Part shown: one piece after another, positions 35,412-39,184 of the stretch
How positions within the stretch are numbered: the first letter of the stretch is position 1
Layout of the letters: every line of letters starts with the position of its first letter
NCBI GenBank assembly: GCA_019359595.1
Contig: JAHHGZ010000057.1
Coordinates: 1 to 39,184, forward strand
DNA: 39,184 bases
Source: Cyanomargarita calcarea GSE-NOS-MK-12-04C
Lineage (GTDB): Bacteria > Cyanobacteriota > Cyanobacteriia > Cyanobacteriales > Nostocaceae
Direction: 5' to 3'
Notes under the pieces: generated by a model
What the model saw: the letters and a program-made list of their open reading frames with translations, nothing else
Databases searched by the model: none
Told to the model about the DNA's origin: nothing
Translations under genes and position numbers: made by a program

Positions 35412-35636
35412 ATGTGTAAAAGGTCATTCTCCCCTGATTCTTTTCGACAAGACAAAATAAACCGTGTATCTTCATCTACTAATATCCTAAGACTCAACGC
35501 TTACACCCCGTTCTTTCAGACAAAGCTGTCGTCTCCAAGAATAGGGACGGAACACTAAATATTGCCAAGTTGACTGCGGGGCTGGTTCCAGTTCGGGTAC
35601 AACCAGACGAATTTGCTCGTTTGGTGTTAGGAACAT
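35395..35636 (-). pseudogene. remnant of another antitoxin/toxin pair
   Basis: ATG 35636 opens 49 codons to TAG 35487: MFLTPNEQIRLVVPELEPAP, STWQYLVFRPYSWRRQL, then KERGVSVES. It resembles a longer cyanobacterial antitoxin whose N-terminus (LEPAPxSTWQYLVxRPxxWRRQL) and C-terminal ERGVSLE are here joined by an internal deletion. Overlapping in another frame is LRILVDEDT (35490 down), the start typical of DUF5615 PIN-like toxins, followed by degraded FILSCRKESGENDLL. Both look dead. The reading is by eye, from memory of the families. Confidence 0.45.
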
Positions 35637-35708
35637 GAGTATATTATGAGTATAGCTTACTCATCTAATTTGCGTTAATTTATTTACTGTAAGTAGGTTG
35701 GCATAATT

Positions 35709-35942
35709 ATGTTGCAATCAATTGAAGGAGTTTATAAGCACGGAAAGGTCGAACTTGCCGAATTACCATCTGAGGTATGGGAAAGCCGCGTAATTGTCAC
35801 TTTTTTAGAGCCAAAGAAAGCTCAGATAGAAAAGCAAATCATGCGGTTTGGTATGTTTTCTGGAAATCGACCATCAACAGAAGAAGATTTTCAAATTGCT
35901 GAATTTCAAGGGGATATAGAAGACGGATTAGACTGGTCATAA
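35709..35942 (+). CDS. VapB-type antitoxin (AF2212-like)
   Basis: A 77-aa protein beginning MLQSIEGVYKHGKVELAELP, a pattern found in small antitoxins with an AF2212/DUF104-like fold (two strands, then LPSEVWESRVIVTFLE). The C-terminal half is polar and helical (QIEKQIMRFGMF, PSTEEDFQIAEFQGDIEDGL), suited to binding the toxin. The PIN toxin gene starts 6 bp after its stop. ATG 35709; no clear Shine-Dalgarno. The pair appears complete. Confidence 0.75.
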   Translation: MLQSIEGVYKHGKVELAELPSEVWESRVIVTFLEPKKAQIEKQIMRFGMFSGNRPSTEEDFQIAEFQGDIEDGLDWS

Positions 35943-35948
35943 GTAATT

Positions 35949-36347
35949 ATGAAGTATGTTATCGATACTCATGCTCTGATATGGTTTCTGGAAGGAAATT
36001 CGCGATTAGGTGCAAACGCAAATGCTATCCTTTCTAATCCTGACTCTCAATTAATTATACCTGCAACAGCACTAGCAGAGGCTGTTTGGATTGTCGAGAG
36101 AGGAAGAACGTCTATCCCTTCTGTTAAAGATATAATTTCAGCAATCGAAGCTGACCATCGTGTGGTCATTTATCCACTTGACAAAGATGTAATTGCAACA
36201 ACTATAAATTTATCTACTATTAATGAAATGCATGACAGGCAAATTGCTGCGACTGCGCTAGTTTTAGCAAGCAAAGGTGAGATAGTGCAGTTATTGACAT
36301 GCGACCAAAATATAACCGGATCGGGTTTGGTTTCTATTGTTTGGTAG
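35949..36347 (+). CDS. vapC: PIN-domain toxin, VapC family
   Basis: A 132-aa PIN-domain RNase. Conserved acidic residues are D6 in YVIDTHALIW, E44 in ALAEAVW, D96 in EMHDRQIAATAL and D119 in LLTCDQNI. This is the intact set that binds Mg for cleavage of tRNA or rRNA, controlled by its antitoxin. The length is normal. It follows the antitoxin by 6 bp. Of the four toxin-antitoxin loci here this one alone shows no damage. Its stop is 21 bp before a MITE. Confidence 0.88.
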   Translation: MKYVIDTHALIWFLEGNSRLGANANAILSNPDSQLIIPATALAEAVWIVERGRTSIPSVKDIISAIEADHRVVIYPLDKDVIATTINLSTINEMHDRQIAATALVLASKGEIVQLLTCDQNITGSGLVSIVW

Positions 36348-36369
36348 ATGCTTTGGTATTTTCATAATA

Positions 36370-36479
36370 GACATAGGAGTGAAAATTAATTCTGCGTTGC
36401 TCGAAATCCTTGGTAGGGACAATTCATGTGGCTTACCTGCCGAACGGTATTATCCCTACGTCATTTTCACTCCTATGTC
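36370..36479. mobile_element. 110-bp MITE with 17-bp perfect inverted repeats and TA flanks
   Basis: The left end (36370 onward) reads GACATAGGAGTGAAAAT and the right end is its exact reverse complement (to 36479). TA flanks both ends (36368-36369 and 36480-36481). There is no coding capacity. It lies 21 bp downstream of vapC. It differs in sequence from the element at 32100 but has the same TA flanking, pointing to an IS630/Tc1-like transposase. Confidence 0.88.
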
Positions 36480-36788
36480 TAATGGGAATTCCACTCGATC
36501 AAGCAGGCTGCTCTTGACTAAAATTATTGGGTTATACAGAGTGATATCGTCTAAAATGTGTGCTGGAAAGTGCGATGCTCCTTTGGAGCGGTCTTCTCTG
36601 CGAGACGTTACGCTAAATAGAACAGATAATCGCATATTCATAAAAAAAGCCCTCCTCCGGTTTACCCAACAAGAGAGCCTGGATTGAATATGTTGTGAGG
36701 AGCAAACAAATGTTCGCTTTAAGATCAGTTTAAGGACTAGGTATTAACTATGAGTGCCAAACGTATGTAGCTGTTGTGACACTTTAGC
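36480..36788. other. gene-free interval right of the MITE
   Basis: A 309-bp stretch with a GCTCCTTTGGAGC palindrome near 36580 (a common cyanobacterial short repeat) and the terminator listed below. An open frame spanning 36337-36687 on the plus strand runs across the MITE and is not a real gene. Confidence 0.6.
36642..36681 (-). terminator. terminator downstream of the M16 peptidase gene
   Basis: On the minus strand GGCTCTC and GAGGGCT (with a G-T pair) form a stem, followed by seven T. It sits about 110-145 bp past the stop of the peptidase gene, the correct side for its transcript. Confidence 0.6.
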
Positions 36789-39074
36789 CTAGCTCTTAGG
36801 CACAATATCACCAGGTCCAACTGTGACAATCACCAAATTCTCTGGCTTGATTAACTCCTGAATTGCCTGTTGCAACTGAGTCATACTTACAGCCTCAATC
36901 TTTGTAGGAAACTCGCGGAGTTCTGTCTGTGAAAGTCCGTAGATGGAGTTGTCTAAAATAATACTGGCAATATCGCCAGGATTAGCCAAATCTACGGGGT
37001 AACTGTTGGTAATTGAGCGTTTAGCGGCATTCAATTCGGCTTCAGTTACGCCTTGTTCCCTAAGTTGTTTGAGTAAAGCAGTGGTACTGGCGATCGCTTT
37101 ATTGGCATCTCCTGGTGAGGTCTGCATTTGGATCAAAAATGGCCCTGGATTGATGCCGGCAGCGAAAGCACTGTAAATTCCGTAAGTTAGACCTTGGCGA
37201 TCGCGGACTTCGGTACCTAATCGACTAGATAAGGTATCCCCACCCAATATTTGATTCAACACTGTTACTGCATAGTAACGTGGGTCTTTGCGGGAAATGC
37301 CACTGTAACCGATGTAGGTGACAGATTCTGCCTTTCCGGGAATCACTTTCTCTAGACGTGTTGTTGTTTTTGGCAATCCAACCTGTGGAAAGTTGAGAAT
37401 GGGAGCCTTACCTGTAGCTTGCCATTTTCCAAAAGCTTGATTGAGTAAGGCTTTAACTTGTTTTGGCTCAAAATCCCCGACTAGAGCAAGTGTGGTGATA
37501 TCTGGTCGGTAGTGTTCTTTGTAAAAGCGAGCCAAATCATCCCTAGTAATGCTCTTTAAACTATCTTCTGTGGGAAAGCTGTGGAATGGATGATTCTCGG
37601 GATAAATTGCCTGCTGAAATGCTCTTCTTCCCAAGGAACGGGGGTCATCTAACTGCACTTTTAGACCAGTTAAGGCTTGTTGACGGCTAAGTTCTAGTTG
37701 CTCTGTAGGGAAAGTAGCATTTTGAACTACATCTGCCAGAGTTTGTACTATGATTGGCAAATTCGCTGATAGCCCACTACCACCAATGCTGACTCCCTCC
37801 CGACTGGCGCTGAATTCCAGACTGGCTCCTCTGTCTTCCAAGGTTTGCGCCAGTGTCAGAGCATTTTTAGTCTTGGTACCATTCATTAAGTTACCAGCAA
37901 CAAAACTTGCCAAACCGGCTTTTTGTTCGTTGTCAAATCCACTACCAGCAGCAATTTGTCCACTGAGGTTGACTGTAGGGACGCTACGGTCAGGTAACAA
38001 AAGAACTTGCATCCCGTTTGCCAAAGCGAACTGTTCCGGTAGCGGTTGCTTGCTGGGAGCTGTCGCTGAGGTGGCAGGTGGAAGGTATTTCGCTAGTTCT
38101 GCGGGGTCTACAGGCTCACCAGGGCTGAAGTTCTCCACGGTTCGACCCGAGGCACCAGTGGAACTTCCTGGCTTACCATCTGGTAATGTGGGTGCAAAGA
38201 AGCCGATAGTTTGTTTGGCTGGGGTGAGGTAAGTCTTTGCTACTCGCTGGATATCAGCCGATGTGACTTTAGCGATCGCGTTCAAATAGCGTTCAACATA
38301 GCGGTAATCTCCAGCTACCGTTTGGTTGTATCCCAGTTGAGTTGCTTGAGAGGTAATATCCTGATTGCTGAGGACAAAGATCGCTAGCAATTGGGTCTTT
38401 GCTCGGTTCAACTCTTCTGGACTCACTGGCTTTTGTTGCAGTTGGCTTAGAGATGCCTGTATGACCTCAGCAATTTTCCCTAGTTCTTTCCCTGGGGCGG
38501 CTGTTGCGGTAATTTCGTACCAACCTGGTTCGATTTGTTCTGCTGCACTGGCACCAACCGAACTGGCAAGTCCAGTTTCCACAGCAGCTTGGTAAAGTCG
38601 AGAACTACGACCACCAGTAAGAATTGCATCCATCACATCAATCGCCGGCACATCCGGATGATTGACATCTGGCAAGGGATACACAGTATGTAGTAGTGAA
38701 GCACTTCCCGGTTCTTTCAGGACAATGGGCTGCTTTTTCGACGAGGTTGGAGAGGAGATAGAGTTCGGTTTCGGTATCTCTTTGTCTTGTTTTGCTCGTT
38801 TGGGAACCTTGCCAAAAGTATTTTTAACAGCTTTTAATACAGGTTCTGTAGCAAAATCCCCGGTAACTACTAAAGTGGCATTATCCGGGCTGTAATAATT
38901 TTGGTAGTAATTTTTTACCTGTGCCACCGTGAATTTCTCGACATCAGCTTTGGTACCACCTACAGGTAAGCCGTATGAGCGATTTGGAAAAGCGGCTCGC
39001 ATCACAGCCCGATTCAAACGATAGGCGGGTGAATTTTCATACCCTTGCAATTCCGAAACTATAGCAACCGCCAA
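36789..39074 (-). pseudogene. M16 (insulinase-like) peptidase, N-terminus removed by an insertion
   Basis: About 758 codons remain of a two-repeat M16B zinc peptidase. Present are IVSELQGYENSPAYRLNRAV (the Glu here may be the third zinc ligand), YGLPVGGTKADVEKFTVAQV, NYYSPDNATLVVTGDF, then the second M16 half (FALANGMQVLLLPDRSVPTV, LALVGDFEPKQV, YGIYSAFAAGINPGPF). The region upstream, including HxxEH and about 150-170 residues and the signal peptide, is absent. The apparent TTG start at 39074 lies in the end of the neighbouring IS. Similarity begins at about 39062, at a TA. The product would lack its zinc site. Confidence 0.85.
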
Positions 39075-39079
39075 GGCGG

Positions 39080-39184
39080 TTAAGACGCGAAACGCAAGGC
39101 ATCCTCAATGGCATCTCGTAAACAATCGAACTGATCAAGTTTTTTACGGATTCGACTTTTTAAGCAAGACCAGCATTGCTCAAT
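39080..39184 (-). CDS. IS630-family transposase, C-terminal end only
   Basis: Thirty-four codons enter from the right edge: IEQCWSCLKSRIRKKLDQFD, then CLRDAIEDALRFAS and a stop. This is the conserved C-terminus of the DDE_3 (IS630) transposases; the Glu of IE should be the last residue of the DDE triad. The stop at 39080-39082 is followed by CCGCCAAGGCGG-like sequence and TA (39060-39061), consistent with the IS end and target duplication. The rest of the element is outside the window. Confidence 0.8.
   Translation of the reverse strand: MEQCWSCLKSRIRKKLDQFDCLRDAIEDALRFAS

Noticed and set aside
36337-36687. 116-codon plus-strand frame after vapC
   Set aside because: It runs through the MITE at 36370-36479 and the palindromic sequence beyond, so it is an accident of the element.

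Overview
The window is cyanobacterial chromosome. Evidence includes psbX, ycf66, a Ycf21-type chorismate lyase, a cyAbrB regulator, ccsA (ycf5), many HIP1 octamers (GCGATCGC), heptanucleotide STRR repeats and several small inverted-repeat elements. This repeat load is typical of filamentous, Nostocales-like genomes, but the genus cannot be fixed from the sequence. No CRISPR array, rRNA or complete insertion sequence was found; one IS630-like transposase end lies at the right edge.

Layout. 1-230: a 51-bp tandem repeat array downstream of rpe. 257-8705: rpe, a subtilase with an Asp-to-Glu change, a lipoprotein serpin, an AI-2E family permease, a small membrane protein, an LCP (LytR-CpsA-Psr) protein and an alpha/beta hydrolase. 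9.5-14.9 kb: a thioredoxin-fold protein, pyrH-frr, a geranylgeranyl reductase family flavoprotein, a CPBP protease and cyAbrB. 14.85-16.8 kb: a long gap with a possible small RNA. 16.8-28 kb: sdhB, two TolB-like lipoproteins, ycf66, psbX, yggT, accC, tRNA-Leu(GAG), chorismate lyase, a DUF3352 protein and ccsA. Most of this is core photosynthesis, lipid, quinone and cytochrome maturation metabolism.

28-39.2 kb is the accessory part. A three-gene ter operon (TerD-like, TerD, TerF-like TerD-vWA) is followed by a polysaccharide deacetylase, a 215-bp TA-flanked MITE and a KGK-domain gene. Next come two overlapping small helical genes and the remains of a TerY-type vWA plus PP2C phosphatase pair. 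That pair is broken: terY is cut at about 34194 exactly where a PrlF/YhaV toxin-antitoxin fragment begins, and the PP2C gene is frameshifted and truncated. Behind it lie four toxin-antitoxin loci in different states of decay: PrlF/YhaV with damaged ends, a MazEF-like pair with a frameshifted toxin, a very short remnant of another pair on the minus strand, and an apparently intact VapBC pair. A second MITE follows, then an M16 peptidase gene whose catalytic N-terminus has been removed by an IS630-like insertion at the right edge.

The best candidates for something unusual are the dying Ter-linked signalling locus colonised by toxin-antitoxin modules, the neighbouring protease and serpin genes, and the paired half-propeller lipoproteins. 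I found no complete undescribed defence or mobile system.
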